DNA of 64,000 nucleotides from Gluconacetobacter johannae (GCF_014174305.1 NZ_JABEQH010000004.1:62001-126000); one strand, 5' to 3'. Counted from the stretch's first letter, positions 16,801 through 26,174 are shown. Made by a program: numbers and translations. Notes: generated by a model not told the origin, from the letters alone.

Positions 16801-18234
16801 GTGGCGGGATTGCAAATAAAGCTGGCGAAACGGGATATGGTTTCTCTACATAGAAACAGCGTTTCCAATAAAAAAATACAATTCTGGAAAACAATAAACC
16901 GACACATTGCAAGGCTTCCGGTGCGCACAACCTTACCTGTCAGCCTGGGTCTGATCGTCATTGTTCCCCTGCTTCTGCCGGATATCGCGTCCGCTCAGAT
17001 CGTCGATGCCTATTTCCCCCCCCTGGGGACGGGCTTCGGCGACCTGACGACCGAGCCGGAGCAGATACGCACACTTGAACATTATGCGCCGCAGGGCCTG
17101 CGGTACGGACCCGTCCGCTTCGATGCCAGCGCTACCGAAAATGGTGGCTATGACAATAATGTCAGCCGTCTGGTGAACGGGCGCGGCAGTGCCGCCTTTG
17201 TCACCAGCGGCAGGGCGGCGGTCGTGGCCCAATGGCAGCACGACCAGGTTCACGCCGATCTGGGTGTCGACGATTATCGTTTTGTCTCCCAGTCCATCCA
17301 GAACCGCACCAACTGGACGGCCGCGGCAGGGGGTATTCATGATTTCGGGCACGACCAGCTTGGTTTGGCGTACACACATCTGTCGCTTGTCCAGACGCCG
17401 GTGAACCTTGGCGCCCTCGGGCTGAGCCAGCCGGTGCCTTACCAGTTTGACAATGTCAGGCTCAGCTACACGGCTACGACCCATGGTCGTCTCAGCTTCA
17501 TCCCCGAAGCCCAGCTCAGCCAGTTTCATTTCGACCAGATCACGCCGTCGGAGGTGCAGATCGACCAGAGCTACCGCAATCGCGCGGTGATTACCGAGGG
17601 CATTACCGGGCGGTATGATGTGGCGGCGGGCCAGCAGATCCTGGTTGTGCTGCAGGGAATCGAGATCCGGTACCTGGATGGCACTCCGGGACTTCCGACC
17701 CGCGATTCGAATGGTGCGTCGGGAATGGTGGGCATGGATTTCGGCCTGTCCGGACCGATCCGTTTCCGCGCGCTGGTCGGATATCAGACCAGGCTGTACC
17801 GTGCAGCTCTGTTCGGTCAGATTTCGACCCCGATGGCCGAGGCCGAGCTGTCATGGAGCCCGACGCGGCTGACGATGGCGACCCTGACGGTTCGCCATGG
17901 AATCGAGGACAGCGCCTTCGAGAATGTCGTGGGCTTTACCTATACGTCCGCCCAGATCGGGGTGCGCCATGCCTTCAGCCGCAATATCGTGCTGACGGCG
18001 CAGGCCGGCCTTCAGCAAGCGGATTATTCCCAGACGCCGCAAGCCCTGAACAATACCGTCCTGACCCAGGTGGGGGCGAGCCAGGCGGTCTATACGGTCG
18101 GGGCCGGGGCGGAATGGCTGATGACCCGCCATATCGGTTGGACGTTCAATTACATCTTTTCCAGCCTGAACACGGTAGGAGCGGGGAACGTCCCCGACCA
18201 TACCGTCATGCTCGGCCTGCGCTTCTCGCTCTAG
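16801..18234 (+). CDS. Outer-membrane beta-barrel protein of the EPS export system
   Basis: 477 residues from a GTG at 16801 (an ATG at 16837 is possible). A signal peptide lies at about 43-66, ending ASA-Q. The mature protein shows many alternating hydrophobic/polar strands and ends in LGLRFSL with a C-terminal aromatic at the penultimate position, a BAM signal. It resembles the putative beta-barrel porin 2 type found in EPS loci. It is followed 26 bp later by a short OPX lipoprotein. In Myxococcus, OPX proteins lacking the outer-membrane helix work with separate integral beta-barrels (WzpX/WzpS), and the same division of labour is inferred here. Confidence 0.8.
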   Translation: MAGLQIKLAKRDMVSLHRNSVSNKKIQFWKTINRHIARLPVRTTLPVSLGLIVIVPLLLPDIASAQIVDAYFPPLGTGFGDLTTEPEQIRTLEHYAPQGLRYGPVRFDASATENGGYDNNVSRLVNGRGSAAFVTSGRAAVVAQWQHDQVHADLGVDDYRFVSQSIQNRTNWTAAAGGIHDFGHDQLGLAYTHLSLVQTPVNLGALGLSQPVPYQFDNVRLSYTATTHGRLSFIPEAQLSQFHFDQITPSEVQIDQSYRNRAVITEGITGRYDVAAGQQILVVLQGIEIRYLDGTPGLPTRDSNGASGMVGMDFGLSGPIRFRALVGYQTRLYRAALFGQISTPMAEAELSWSPTRLTMATLTVRHGIEDSAFENVVGFTYTSAQIGVRHAFSRNIVLTAQAGLQQADYSQTPQALNNTVLTQVGASQAVYTVGAGAEWLMTRHIGWTFNYIFSSLNTVGAGNVPDHTVMLGLRFSL

Positions 18235-18260
18235 CCCTCATAAACGGGAGCATACCAAGA

Positions 18261-18845
18261 ATGCTGACGACCTGTCTCATGCGCCGTCGGTTCGCCGCCC
18301 GGACTGCCCTTTTCGGCATGGTGGCGATCGTGGCCGGGTGCTCGCCTGGCGCCGATCTTCAACCGCTGACGCCCTACGATCCGAACCAGTACAAACTGGG
18401 CGTCGATGACCAGATCAGGGTCATCACCTATGGACAGGACCAGTTGACCTCGGACTTCCGGGTCGACAGCAACGGGAAAATCGCCTTCCCCCTGACCGGC
18501 GCGCTGCAGGCCGAAGGGCTGACGACGGCCCAGTTCGCGGCCGAGATCGCCGCCGCGCTGGAAAAGGCGCGCATGGTGCGCGAACCCCATGTGTCGGTCG
18601 AGGTGACGTCGTACAGGCTGGTTTCGATTCTGGGCGAGGTGGCGCGTCCCGGCCAGTATCCCTACCAGCCTTTCATGACGATGCTGACGGCGGTCGCCGC
18701 GGCGGGCGGATTTACCTATCGCGCCCTGGAACAAAGGGCCTATGTCGTGCGTCAGGAAGGCGATCATACAGTCGTGGGGCGCCTGGCGCCGCATGATTAT
18801 GTCAAGCCGGGTGACGTCATCAAGATCTACGAACGCCATTTCTGA
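18261..18845 (+). CDS. Short OPX polysaccharide export lipoprotein (GumB/Wza-like)
   Basis: 194 residues. Lipoprotein signal with lipobox IVAGC, so Cys27 is the lipidated residue. The Poly_export domain begins with YKLGVDDQIRVITYGQDQLT and the SLBB-like segment includes VSILGEVARPGQYPYQPFMT and LKPGD-like VKPGDVIKIYERHF at the end. It stops right after the SLBB domain and has no C-terminal amphipathic helix of the Wza pore, so it cannot span the outer membrane by itself. GGGAG lies upstream of the ATG at 18261. It probably acts with the adjacent beta-barrel protein and the Wzc-type protein. Confidence 0.88.
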   Translation: MLTTCLMRRRFAARTALFGMVAIVAGCSPGADLQPLTPYDPNQYKLGVDDQIRVITYGQDQLTSDFRVDSNGKIAFPLTGALQAEGLTTAQFAAEIAAALEKARMVREPHVSVEVTSYRLVSILGEVARPGQYPYQPFMTMLTAVAAAGGFTYRALEQRAYVVRQEGDHTVVGRLAPHDYVKPGDVIKIYERHF

Positions 18846-18892
18846 CCGGCGCCGGAGAGCCACCCGATCGGACGTGACATTGGGGGTGTATC

Positions 18893-20101
18893 ATGACGAT
18901 CATGCAGCCTGATCCAAACGTTGCGCCTGTCATGAAGGTGGCGATCGTTCACGAATGGCTCGAGCATTTTGCCGGATCCGAGCGGGTGGTTGAGCAGCTT
19001 CTGCTTGTTTTTCCACAGGCGGAACTGTTTGCCATCGTCGATTTCATGCCGGCGTCCGATCGGGGCATGCTGGCCGGGCGCAAGGTCACGACCACCTTCA
19101 TCCAGCGGTTGCCGTTCGCGCGGAGGCTGTTCCGGAATTATATCGGCCTGATGCCCATCGCGGTGGAACAGCTCGACCTTGCGGGGTTTGATCTGATTAT
19201 TTCCAGCAACCACGCCGTGGCCAAGGGGGTTATTACCGGTCCGGACCAGATCCACGTCAGCTATGTCCATTCGCCCATGCGCTATGCCTGGGACATGCAG
19301 GCCGCCTATCTGCGGCAGGGGGGGATGGAGCGCGGCCTGAAAGGCCTGTTCGCGCGCTGGCTGCTGCATCGGCTGAGGAACTGGGACGTGCGATCGGCCA
19401 GCGGCGTCGACATGTTCGTCGCCAATTCCCACTACATTCGGCGTCGCATCCGCAAGGTGTACCGACGCGAAGCCGCCGTCATCTATCCTCCGGTCGATAT
19501 CACCCGCTTTCAGGTGGTGCCGGGCCCGCGCGACGCTTATGTCGTGGTGTCCCGTCTTGTACCGTACAAGCGCGTCGATCTGGTGGTCGAGGCCTTCCGT
19601 CGGATGCCGCATCGCACACTGGTCGTGGTGGGCGACGGCCCCGAGCGGGAGCGCATCGCGGCCCTGGCGTCAGGTGCGCCGAACATCACGATGCGCGGCA
19701 AGGTGCCGCATGATGAGTTGCTGGCGCTGATGCAGGGCGCGCGCGCGTTCGTCTTCGCGGCGGAAGAGGATTTCGGGATCGCGATGGTCGAGGCCCAGGC
19801 CTGCGGCACGCCGCTGATCGCGTTCGGGCGGGGGGGCGCGCTGGACATCGTGCGTGGCGTGGGGGATGCCGGCGGCCCCACGGGCCTTTTGTTCGACTGC
19901 CAGACGTCGGACGCGATTGTCGATGCGGTGGAACGGTTCACGGTGCTGGCGCCGTTGATGACGCCGGAATTGTGCCGGGCGAACGCACTGCGCTTTTCGG
20001 AAGAGGCATTTCGCGATTCGATGCGCGGACTGGTGGAACAGGTCCTGTCGGACGACTCCCGCGCTGCCCGGACGCAACCGGCGACCCGGGACAGCGATTG
20101 A
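18893..20101 (+). CDS. Family 4 glycosyltransferase, mannosyltransferase-like (GumH/AceC class)
   Basis: 402 residues, GT-B fold. The N-terminal core begins MKVAIVHEWLEHFAGSERV at residue 14, and the donor domain has the E-x7-E signature EEDFGIAMVEAQACGTP (about 283-300). The EFG/DFGIAxVEA form and the HSPMRYAWD segment are seen in GT4 mannosyltransferases such as the WbaZ/GumH group, so GDP-mannose is a reasonable donor guess. An ATG at 18932 would remove the loose N-terminal 13 residues. It is in the plus-strand EPS arm 47 bp after the OPX gene. Confidence 0.88.
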   Translation: MTIMQPDPNVAPVMKVAIVHEWLEHFAGSERVVEQLLLVFPQAELFAIVDFMPASDRGMLAGRKVTTTFIQRLPFARRLFRNYIGLMPIAVEQLDLAGFDLIISSNHAVAKGVITGPDQIHVSYVHSPMRYAWDMQAAYLRQGGMERGLKGLFARWLLHRLRNWDVRSASGVDMFVANSHYIRRRIRKVYRREAAVIYPPVDITRFQVVPGPRDAYVVVSRLVPYKRVDLVVEAFRRMPHRTLVVVGDGPERERIAALASGAPNITMRGKVPHDELLALMQGARAFVFAAEEDFGIAMVEAQACGTPLIAFGRGGALDIVRGVGDAGGPTGLLFDCQTSDAIVDAVERFTVLAPLMTPELCRANALRFSEEAFRDSMRGLVEQVLSDDSRAARTQPATRDSD

Positions 20102-20160
20102 CCATGGTGTAACCCTGTCCCTTTTTCCCGGGGCCTTTTTCATGACTGGAGGCCGCCACC

Positions 20161-21654
20161 ATGGCTGTTCCTTTCGCCGGCCTGCTTCTTTTCCCGCTCT
20201 GCCTGTTATTGTGGACGCGGCCCTACACGGTGCTGCAGATCCTGATGGTGGCCGCTGTCTTTCCGGCAGCGGCGGCACTCATCCTGGCCGGGCAGGGGGT
20301 GCAGCCGCCCCTGGTGCCGGGACTTGCCTTCATCTCTTACGTGCTGCTGCAGCGCATGCTGGGGGTGCGCTATCCCGGTGACCGGATCACATGGTGGCTC
20401 TGCCTGCCGTTCGTGCTGACCGCCGCCTGGACGATCATGGGATCGGTCGTGATGCCACGGCTGTTCATGAACAGCGTTCTCGTCTGGCCGCAGAAAAACG
20501 ATGCCGTCGGCGAGCAGGTCCTGCTGCAACCCAGTTTCGGCAATGTCTCCCAGGATATGTATCTGCTGATTAATGTCACGCTGATGGTGACGGCGGCGGG
20601 ATTCCTGACTCGTGGGGATATCCGCATCGATCGGCTGTATCGCGCCTATCTTTTCAGCGGCTGGGTGGTCTGCGTGATCTGTTTCTGGCAACTGGCGTAT
20701 CGGCTGGCGGGCGTGCCGTTCCCGGAGACATTCCTGTATTCCAATCCGGGATGGGCCATTCTGAGCGGACAGATGGCGGGTTCGGTTCCCCGCATCAATG
20801 CCTCGTTCAGCGAGCCTTCGGCCTGTTCGACCTATCTGGCGGGGATCCTGTATTCGCTCCTGTGGATCACGCTGCAGGGGTATCGCCTGCCGATGGCGCG
20901 CCTGTTGATCGCGTTCGCATCCATCGCCCTTCTCTGCACGACGGCGACCACGGGCTTCGTCACGATGGCGGTGGGCCTGCTGCTGCTTCCCGCGGCGGCC
21001 CTGGCCACCGGGTCCATCCGGCTGGCGGGGCGTTTCGTTCGTTTTGTGGTAATCGGCGCCGCGGTTGCGGGGTGCGGGCTGCTGGTCGTTGTGACCGTGG
21101 CCCCGCAGTTCGCGCCGGCCGCGCGGTTCGTCCTCGAATCGACCCAAAGCAAGCGTGATTCCCAATCCTATCAGGAACGGTCGCAGACCGACGCCGATGC
21201 CCTGGCCGTGGTGCCGCAGACCTATGGGCTGGGTGCGGGGTGGGGCAGCACCCGCGCATCCAGCCTGATCCCCGGCCTGCTGTCGGGGATTGGCGTCGTC
21301 GGCGTGATCGGGTTGCTGATATTCGACTGGCGCCTGGTGCGCGAAGCCATGGCCGCGCGACGTCTGGTTCCGGCCTGTCCCGAGAGCCTGGTCATTGATG
21401 GGGGACTGGCGGCATTAGCCGGGCGGCTGGTCGCTGCTTGCGTGTCCGGACCCACGATCGGTGCCCCGGATTTCTACCTGATGATGGCGCTGGTGATCGC
21501 CGCGATCGCCCGCATACGGGTATGGGCCCGCGTGAACGGCAACGCGCATGGCCAGCGGGCGTTCGTCACGGCGGCGACGATGCCGATCCAGGCGGAAGGC
21601 GACGGGGGACGGATGGGCGGGCGTTTCACCCCCGAACTGTCACCGGAGCGATAG
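20161..21654 (+). CDS. Wzy-like EPS polymerase (O-antigen ligase/GumE class)
   Basis: 497 residues with about ten to eleven membrane segments and a large extracytoplasmic loop around 310-370 containing the polar QSKRDSQSYQERSQTDADAL stretch and GLGAGWGSTRASSL. This plan (long hydrophobic protein, one major periplasmic loop near the C-terminal third) is that of Wzy polymerases, which join lipid-linked repeats. TGGAGG sits 10 nt before the ATG at 20161. It is the last gene of the plus arm. The assignment rests on topology and context, since Wzy proteins share little sequence. Confidence 0.75.
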   Translation: MAVPFAGLLLFPLCLLLWTRPYTVLQILMVAAVFPAAAALILAGQGVQPPLVPGLAFISYVLLQRMLGVRYPGDRITWWLCLPFVLTAAWTIMGSVVMPRLFMNSVLVWPQKNDAVGEQVLLQPSFGNVSQDMYLLINVTLMVTAAGFLTRGDIRIDRLYRAYLFSGWVVCVICFWQLAYRLAGVPFPETFLYSNPGWAILSGQMAGSVPRINASFSEPSACSTYLAGILYSLLWITLQGYRLPMARLLIAFASIALLCTTATTGFVTMAVGLLLLPAAALATGSIRLAGRFVRFVVIGAAVAGCGLLVVVTVAPQFAPAARFVLESTQSKRDSQSYQERSQTDADALAVVPQTYGLGAGWGSTRASSLIPGLLSGIGVVGVIGLLIFDWRLVREAMAARRLVPACPESLVIDGGLAALAGRLVAACVSGPTIGAPDFYLMMALVIAAIARIRVWARVNGNAHGQRAFVTAATMPIQAEGDGGRMGGRFTPELSPER

Positions 21655-21691
21655 CAATCATATTTTAATTTTTAAGTCGCCGTCTATCCGG

Positions 21692-21715
21692 AACGCACCG
21701 TCCCGGCGGTGCGTT
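21692..21715. terminator. Hairpin between convergent genes
   Basis: Perfect 9-bp inverted repeat AACGCACCG / CGGTGCGTT with a 6-nt loop, lying between the stop of the Wzy-like gene (plus) and the stop of a 50-residue membrane protein gene (minus). Could end transcription in both directions. No clear T run on either side. Confidence 0.45.
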
Positions 21716-21728
21716 GGTCAGCCGGATT

Positions 21729-21881
21729 TCAGAATATGACGAAGCCGAGGATGATGAGGATCCAGAGGCCCACCCCGATCACGACGGCGCGGACCAGCCC
21801 TCGTGCCGGCCGCAGACCGTCCACTTCGGTCGTCGGCGAATAGATGGGTGCAGCGACGTCCTGCTTGCTTGGTTCTGACAT
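21729..21881 (-). CDS. 50-residue single-pass membrane protein
   Basis: Short frame from ATG at 21881 to TGA at 21729. It begins MSEPSKQDVAAPIYSPTTEV, then has a basic stretch LRPARGLVRA and a clean C-terminal membrane helix AVVIGVGLWILIILGFVIF. The hydrophilic N-terminus, positive-inside linker and single helix make a coherent small membrane protein, and codon use matches the neighbours. The ribosome site (CGGAACC) is weak. It may be transcribed on its own from the AT-containing region at about 21900-21990. Function unknown. Confidence 0.55.
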   Translation of the reverse strand: MSEPSKQDVAAPIYSPTTEVDGLRPARGLVRAVVIGVGLWILIILGFVIF

Positions 21882-22074
21882 GGTTCCGGTCTTGTCCTGT
21901 CGTTCCACACGCTCCGACCACGGTGGATAACGCAGTATTCCACTTTAAAGGCGGAATGATACCCCTGTCTTATATTCATCATGGAGCGCTTGAACACCCT
22001 TATTGGGCACGGGGCGCGGGTTATGCAAGCCCGTCGGGCGACGTGGCGCGTTGGCGGGACCGATCCGGCGGGGG

Positions 22075-23052
22075 CTACAGGGCGACGACGATCCGTCCGC
22101 GTATCCGGCCTTCCAGGAGGTCGCGGGCGGCGGGGATGACGTCCGACAGGGCGATCTCCTGCGTCATCGTTTCCAGTTCCGTGGGGTTCAGGTCCTGGGC
22201 CAGGCGCCGCCAGGCCTCCACCCGCTCGGCGCGCGGACACATCACGCTGTCCACGCCCACCAGCGTCACGGCGCGCAGGATGAAGGGGGCGACGGTGGCG
22301 GGAAACGCCATGCCGCCCGCCAGGCCGCAGGCGGTGACGACGCCCCGATACTGCATCGCCGCGCAGACGCTGGCCAGGATCTGCCCGCCCGCGACGTCCA
22401 CCGCCCCGGCCCAGCGCGCCCGTTCCAGCGGGCGGCCGGGATGCGACAGGCTGTCGCGGTCCACGATCTCGGCGGCGCCGAGGGAGCGCAGGTAGCTCTC
22501 CTCCTCCGGCCGGCCGGTGACCGCCACGACACGGTAGCCCAGGCGCGACAGCAGCGAGACGGCGACGCCGCCGACGCCGCCGGATGCCCCGGTCACGACG
22601 ATGTCCCCCGACGCCGGGCTGACGCCGTGGCGTTCCAGCGCCATGACGCACAACATGGCCGTATAGCCGGCTGTTCCGATGGCCATGGCCTGCCGCGTGG
22701 TGAAGGCGCCTGGAAGCGGCACCAGCCAGTCGCCCCGCACCGCGGCCTGCTGGGCCAGGCCGCCCCAGTGGCTTTCGCCCACGCCCCAGCCGTTCAGCAC
22801 CACGCGGTCGCCGGCGCGATAGTCCGGATGGCCGGATTCGGTGACGACCCCCGCCAGGTCGATGCCCGGCACCATTGGAAAGCTGCGGACGACCGGGCCG
22901 CGGCCGGTGATCGCCAACGCGTCCTTGTAGTTGAGCGAGGAATATTCGACACGCACCCTGACGTCGCATTCCGGCAGGCGCGCCGGTTCGAGCGAGCGCA
23001 GCGCCGCGTGATAGCCGTCGGCGTCCTTCTCGATCAAGATCGCCCTGAACAT
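22075..23052 (-). CDS. acuI: Acryloyl-CoA reductase / YhdH-type quinone oxidoreductase (AcuI)
   Basis: 325 residues, medium-chain dehydrogenase/reductase of the zinc-free YhdH/AcuI branch. It has [10 protein letters not shown] (37-46), GIDLAGVV (63-70) and the NADPH Rossmann motif GASGGVGG (155-162). AcuI enzymes reduce acryloyl-CoA to propionyl-CoA with NADPH. The ATG at 23052 is 7 nt after GGGAG. A second ATG at 23058 overlaps the stop of the TetR gene. The tandem TetR-AcuI arrangement matches acuR-acuI of DMSP and acrylate users, though here no DMSP lyase is visible, so the physiological role may be detoxifying acryloyl-CoA or similar enones. Confidence 0.85.
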   Translation of the reverse strand: MFRAILIEKDADGYHAALRSLEPARLPECDVRVRVEYSSLNYKDALAITGRGPVVRSFPMVPGIDLAGVVTESGHPDYRAGDRVVLNGWGVGESHWGGLAQQAAVRGDWLVPLPGAFTTRQAMAIGTAGYTAMLCVMALERHGVSPASGDIVVTGASGGVGGVAVSLLSRLGYRVVAVTGRPEEESYLRSLGAAEIVDRDSLSHPGRPLERARWAGAVDVAGGQILASVCAAMQYRGVVTACGLAGGMAFPATVAPFILRAVTLVGVDSVMCPRAERVEAWRRLAQDLNPTELETMTQEIALSDVIPAARDLLEGRIRGRIVVAL

Positions 23053-23054
23053 GG

Positions 23055-23747
23055 TCATTCTCCCGAAACAGATCGTGCGCGGGCCCCGACCGCCGATGCG
23101 CCCAGGCCCGCGATGAAAACCTTCTCGAACAGACGCAGCGGGACAGGCCCGCGTTCCAGCTTCGCGCGCAGCACCGCGCCCTCCCACCCGATCCAGAAGA
23201 AGGCGGCCAGATCCGCGCAGGACGATCCGGGGGCGATGTCCCCCGCGTCGCGGGCCAGGCGCAGGCAGTGCGCCGTGCGCGCCTGCCAGCCCAGCAGGAC
23301 GTCGTGCAGGCGCTGGCGGAACGATTCCGGCAGCGCCCCCATTTCCTGGCCCAGGTTGCCGACCAGGCAGCCCCGCCGGTAGGCATGCCGGGCCATGCCG
23401 GCGCAGGCATCGTCGATCATCGCGCGCAGCCGATCCAGCGGCGCGCGGGCGTCGTCGGACAGGAAGCGCTCCAGCCGCCGGTCGAAATAGGCGGCGTAGC
23501 CGTCGATCAGCCGCAGGCCGAACGATTCCTTGCTGTCGAAATAATGATAGAACGACCCCTTGGGCACGCGGGCGATCTGCAGGATCTCGTCCAGGCCGGT
23601 GGCCACATATCCCTTTTCGGTCAGCAGTGCGATGCCCGTGCGGATCAGCAGGTCGCGCACGTCGTCACCGTCGCCCGGCGCGCGCGGCGGACGACCGCGC
23701 CGGCGGGAAAGGGGAGGCGTGACGAGGCAGGCCGGGTCGTCGGACAT
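23055..23747 (-). CDS. acuR: TetR-family regulator, AcuR-like
   Basis: 230 residues. The TetR DNA-binding domain occupies about 27-75 ([20 protein letters not shown], then [16 protein letters not shown]). The ligand-binding domain includes [11 protein letters not shown], typical of the AcuR/NemR-like branch that senses electrophiles or acrylate. It is directly upstream of the acuI-like gene with touching reading frames, so it likely autoregulates that pair. It is divergent from an aldehyde dehydrogenase gene, which may share the 152-bp control region. Confidence 0.8.
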   Translation of the reverse strand: MSDDPACLVTPPLSRRRGRPPRAPGDGDDVRDLLIRTGIALLTEKGYVATGLDEILQIARVPKGSFYHYFDSKESFGLRLIDGYAAYFDRRLERFLSDDARAPLDRLRAMIDDACAGMARHAYRRGCLVGNLGQEMGALPESFRQRLHDVLLGWQARTAHCLRLARDAGDIAPGSSCADLAAFFWIGWEGAVLRAKLERGPVPLRLFEKVFIAGLGASAVGARARSVSGE

Positions 23748-23899
23748 GGCGATTTATTGGACCGATCGTCTTTTAAAATCCAGTGTCGTTCGCGTGAGGC
23801 AGGCAGGCTTTGACCCGGGCGGGCCGTTCAGGCAGGGTTCGCCCCGGCCCGCGATGCCGGTAGCCTGCCTTTTTCATTCGCAGTTATGGAGAGCCTGTC

Positions 23900-25342
23900 G
23901 TGCCCCACTATCCGGATACCCTGCTGTTCATCGACGGACAGTGGACAGCGTCGGGGGACAACCGCTTCATCGACGTGGTGAATCCCGCGACCGAACAGGT
24001 GATCGGGCGCGTGGCCCATGCGGGCCAGCCGGAACTGGCGGCGGCGGCGGCGGCGGCCCAGCGTGGTTTCGCGGTCTGGAGCCGCATGTCGGTGTTCGAT
24101 CGCTACAAGATCATGCGTCAGGCCGCGACCCTGTTGCGCGCGCGCGTCGACACCATCGCCCCGATCATGACCATGGAGCAGGGCAAGCCGGTGGGCGAGG
24201 CGCGGATCGAGCTGCTGGCGGCCGCCGACACCATCGACTGGCTGGCCGAGGAAGGACGCCGCGCCTATGGCCGGCTGATCCCGTCGCGCGCCCCGGGCGT
24301 GACCCAGGCGGTGATCCGCACGCCGGTCGGCCCGGTCGCCGCGTTCTCGCCATGGAATTTCCCGGTCAACCAGGTGGTGCGGAAGGTCGGCGCGGCCCTG
24401 GCGACCGGCTGTTCCATCATCGTCAAGGCCGCTGAGGAAACGCCGGCCTCGCCGGCCGAACTGATTCGCGCCTTCGCCGACGCGGGCGTCCCGCCGGGGG
24501 TGATCGGCCTGGTCTACGGCACCCCGTCCGAGATTTCGGAAACGCTGATCGCCCATCCGGCCATCCGCAAGGTGACGTTCACCGGGTCAACGGCGGTGGG
24601 CAAGATGCTGGCGGCGCTGGCGGGGTCGCACATGAAGCGCGCGACCATGGAACTGGGCGGCCACGGGCCGGCGATCGTCTGCGCCGATGCCGATGTCGAG
24701 CTGGCGGCGACCACGCTGGCGGCGGCCAAATTCCGCAATGCCGGGCAGGTCTGCGTCTCGCCGACGCGCTTCCTGGTCGAACGTCCGGTCTTCGGCCGTT
24801 TCGTCGAACGGTTCGCGGCGCTGGCCGCCGCCCATAAGGTCGGTGACGGGCTGGAGTCCGACACCACCATGGGGCCGATGGCCAATGTCCGGCGCATCGA
24901 CGCGATGGAATCGCTGATCGCCGATGCCACGGCCAAGGGGGCCGAGATCGTCACCGGTGGCCATCGTGTGGGCAACGCGGGCTATTTCTTCGCGCCGACG
25001 GTGCTGTCCGGCCTGACGGGCGACATGCGGATCATGAACGAGGAGCCGTTCGGCCCGGTGGCGCTGATGTGCCCGTTCGACACGCTGGACCAGGTGGTGA
25101 CCGAGGCGAACCGGCTGCCCTACGGGCTGGCGGCCTATGCCTTCACCGGGTCGGGCCGCACGGCGGCGCGGCTGCGCGACGAGGTGCGGACCGGCATGCT
25201 GACCGTCAACCATCTGGGCCTGGCCCTGCCCGAGGTCCCGTTCGGCGGGATCGGCGATTCGGGATACGGGTCGGAAGGCGGCACCGAGGCGCTGGAGGCC
25301 TATCTGGACACGCGCTTCTTCACGATGCGCGAATACGCCTGA
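23900..25342 (+). CDS. NAD(P)-dependent aldehyde dehydrogenase (succinate-semialdehyde type)
   Basis: 480 residues, full ALDH length. Cofactor motif FTGSTAVG (227-234), general base Glu251 in MELGGHGP, nucleophile Cys285 in FRNAGQVCVSPTR, and NEEPFGPV and PFGGIGDSGYG near the C-terminus. Resemblance is closest to succinate-semialdehyde / glutarate-semialdehyde dehydrogenases (GabD group), but substrate cannot be fixed. The start is GTG with GGAGAG upstream. A nitroreductase gene follows after 7 bp, so the two are one operon, divergent from acuR. Confidence 0.88.
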   Translation: MPHYPDTLLFIDGQWTASGDNRFIDVVNPATEQVIGRVAHAGQPELAAAAAAAQRGFAVWSRMSVFDRYKIMRQAATLLRARVDTIAPIMTMEQGKPVGEARIELLAAADTIDWLAEEGRRAYGRLIPSRAPGVTQAVIRTPVGPVAAFSPWNFPVNQVVRKVGAALATGCSIIVKAAEETPASPAELIRAFADAGVPPGVIGLVYGTPSEISETLIAHPAIRKVTFTGSTAVGKMLAALAGSHMKRATMELGGHGPAIVCADADVELAATTLAAAKFRNAGQVCVSPTRFLVERPVFGRFVERFAALAAAHKVGDGLESDTTMGPMANVRRIDAMESLIADATAKGAEIVTGGHRVGNAGYFFAPTVLSGLTGDMRIMNEEPFGPVALMCPFDTLDQVVTEANRLPYGLAAYAFTGSGRTAARLRDEVRTGMLTVNHLGLALPEVPFGGIGDSGYGSEGGTEALEAYLDTRFFTMREYA

Positions 25343-25349
25343 ATCCGGC

Positions 25350-26174
25350 ATGACCGACGATGTGATCGCAGGCCTCTGGACGGCGCGCTACCGGACCGCG
25401 CCGCCCGACGGCGTGCCATCCGGGGACGATGTGCTGCGCCACCTGCTGTCGCATCGCTCGGTCCGCGCCTACCGTCCCGATCCGCTGCCCGACGGCGCGC
25501 TGGAGGCCGCGGTGGCGGCCGCGCAATCGGCCTCGACCTCCTCCAACCTCCAGGCCTGGAGCGTGGTGGCGGTCGAGGACCCGGCCCGGCGCACCCGTCT
25601 GGCGGCCCTGGCCGGCGGGCAGGCGCATATCGTGCAGGCGCCCCTGTTCCTGGCCTGGCTGGTGGATCTGTCGCGCCTGTCGCGGCTGGGGGCGGCCCGC
25701 GCCCATGCCACCGACGGGCTGGATTATCTGGAAACGTTCGTCGTGGGTGTGGTGGACGCCGCCCTGGCGGCGCAGAACGCGGCCGCGACCTTCGAATCAC
25801 AGGGGCTGGGGATCGTCTATATCGGCGGGTTGCGTAACCATCCGGAACAGGTGGCGCGGGAACTGGAACTGCCGGGGCGGACGATGGCCGTGTTCGGCAT
25901 GTGTGTCGGTCATCCCGATTCCGACCGGCCGGCCAGCATCAAGCCGCGCCTGCCGCAATCGGTGGTCCTGCATCGCGAACGCTACGGCATGGCGGACGAG
26001 GCCGCGGGCATTGCGGCCTATGACCAAAGCGACGCCGCGTTCCAGCGTGAACAGGGGCTGGCGCCGCGCGCCTGGTCCGACGCCATGGTCCGCCGGGTGG
26101 CCGGACCGGAATCGCTCAGCGGCCGTGACCGGCTGCGCGACGCGCTGGCGGCGCTGGGCTTTCCGCTGCGCTGA
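25350..26174 (+). CDS. NADPH-dependent nitroreductase (NfsA-type flavin oxidoreductase)
   Basis: 274 residues of the nitroreductase fold. HRSVRAYRPDPLPDGAL (35-51) is the FMN-binding N-terminal motif, followed by SASTSSNLQAWSVV and GLGIVYIGGLRNHPE, and the C-terminal AYDQ segment that NfsA/FRP enzymes use for NADPH. It would reduce nitro compounds or quinones with FMN. Starts 7 bp after the aldehyde dehydrogenase stop and is therefore co-transcribed with it. Confidence 0.88.
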   Translation: MTDDVIAGLWTARYRTAPPDGVPSGDDVLRHLLSHRSVRAYRPDPLPDGALEAAVAAAQSASTSSNLQAWSVVAVEDPARRTRLAALAGGQAHIVQAPLFLAWLVDLSRLSRLGAARAHATDGLDYLETFVVGVVDAALAAQNAAATFESQGLGIVYIGGLRNHPEQVARELELPGRTMAVFGMCVGHPDSDRPASIKPRLPQSVVLHRERYGMADEAAGIAAYDQSDAAFQREQGLAPRAWSDAMVRRVAGPESLSGRDRLRDALAALGFPLR

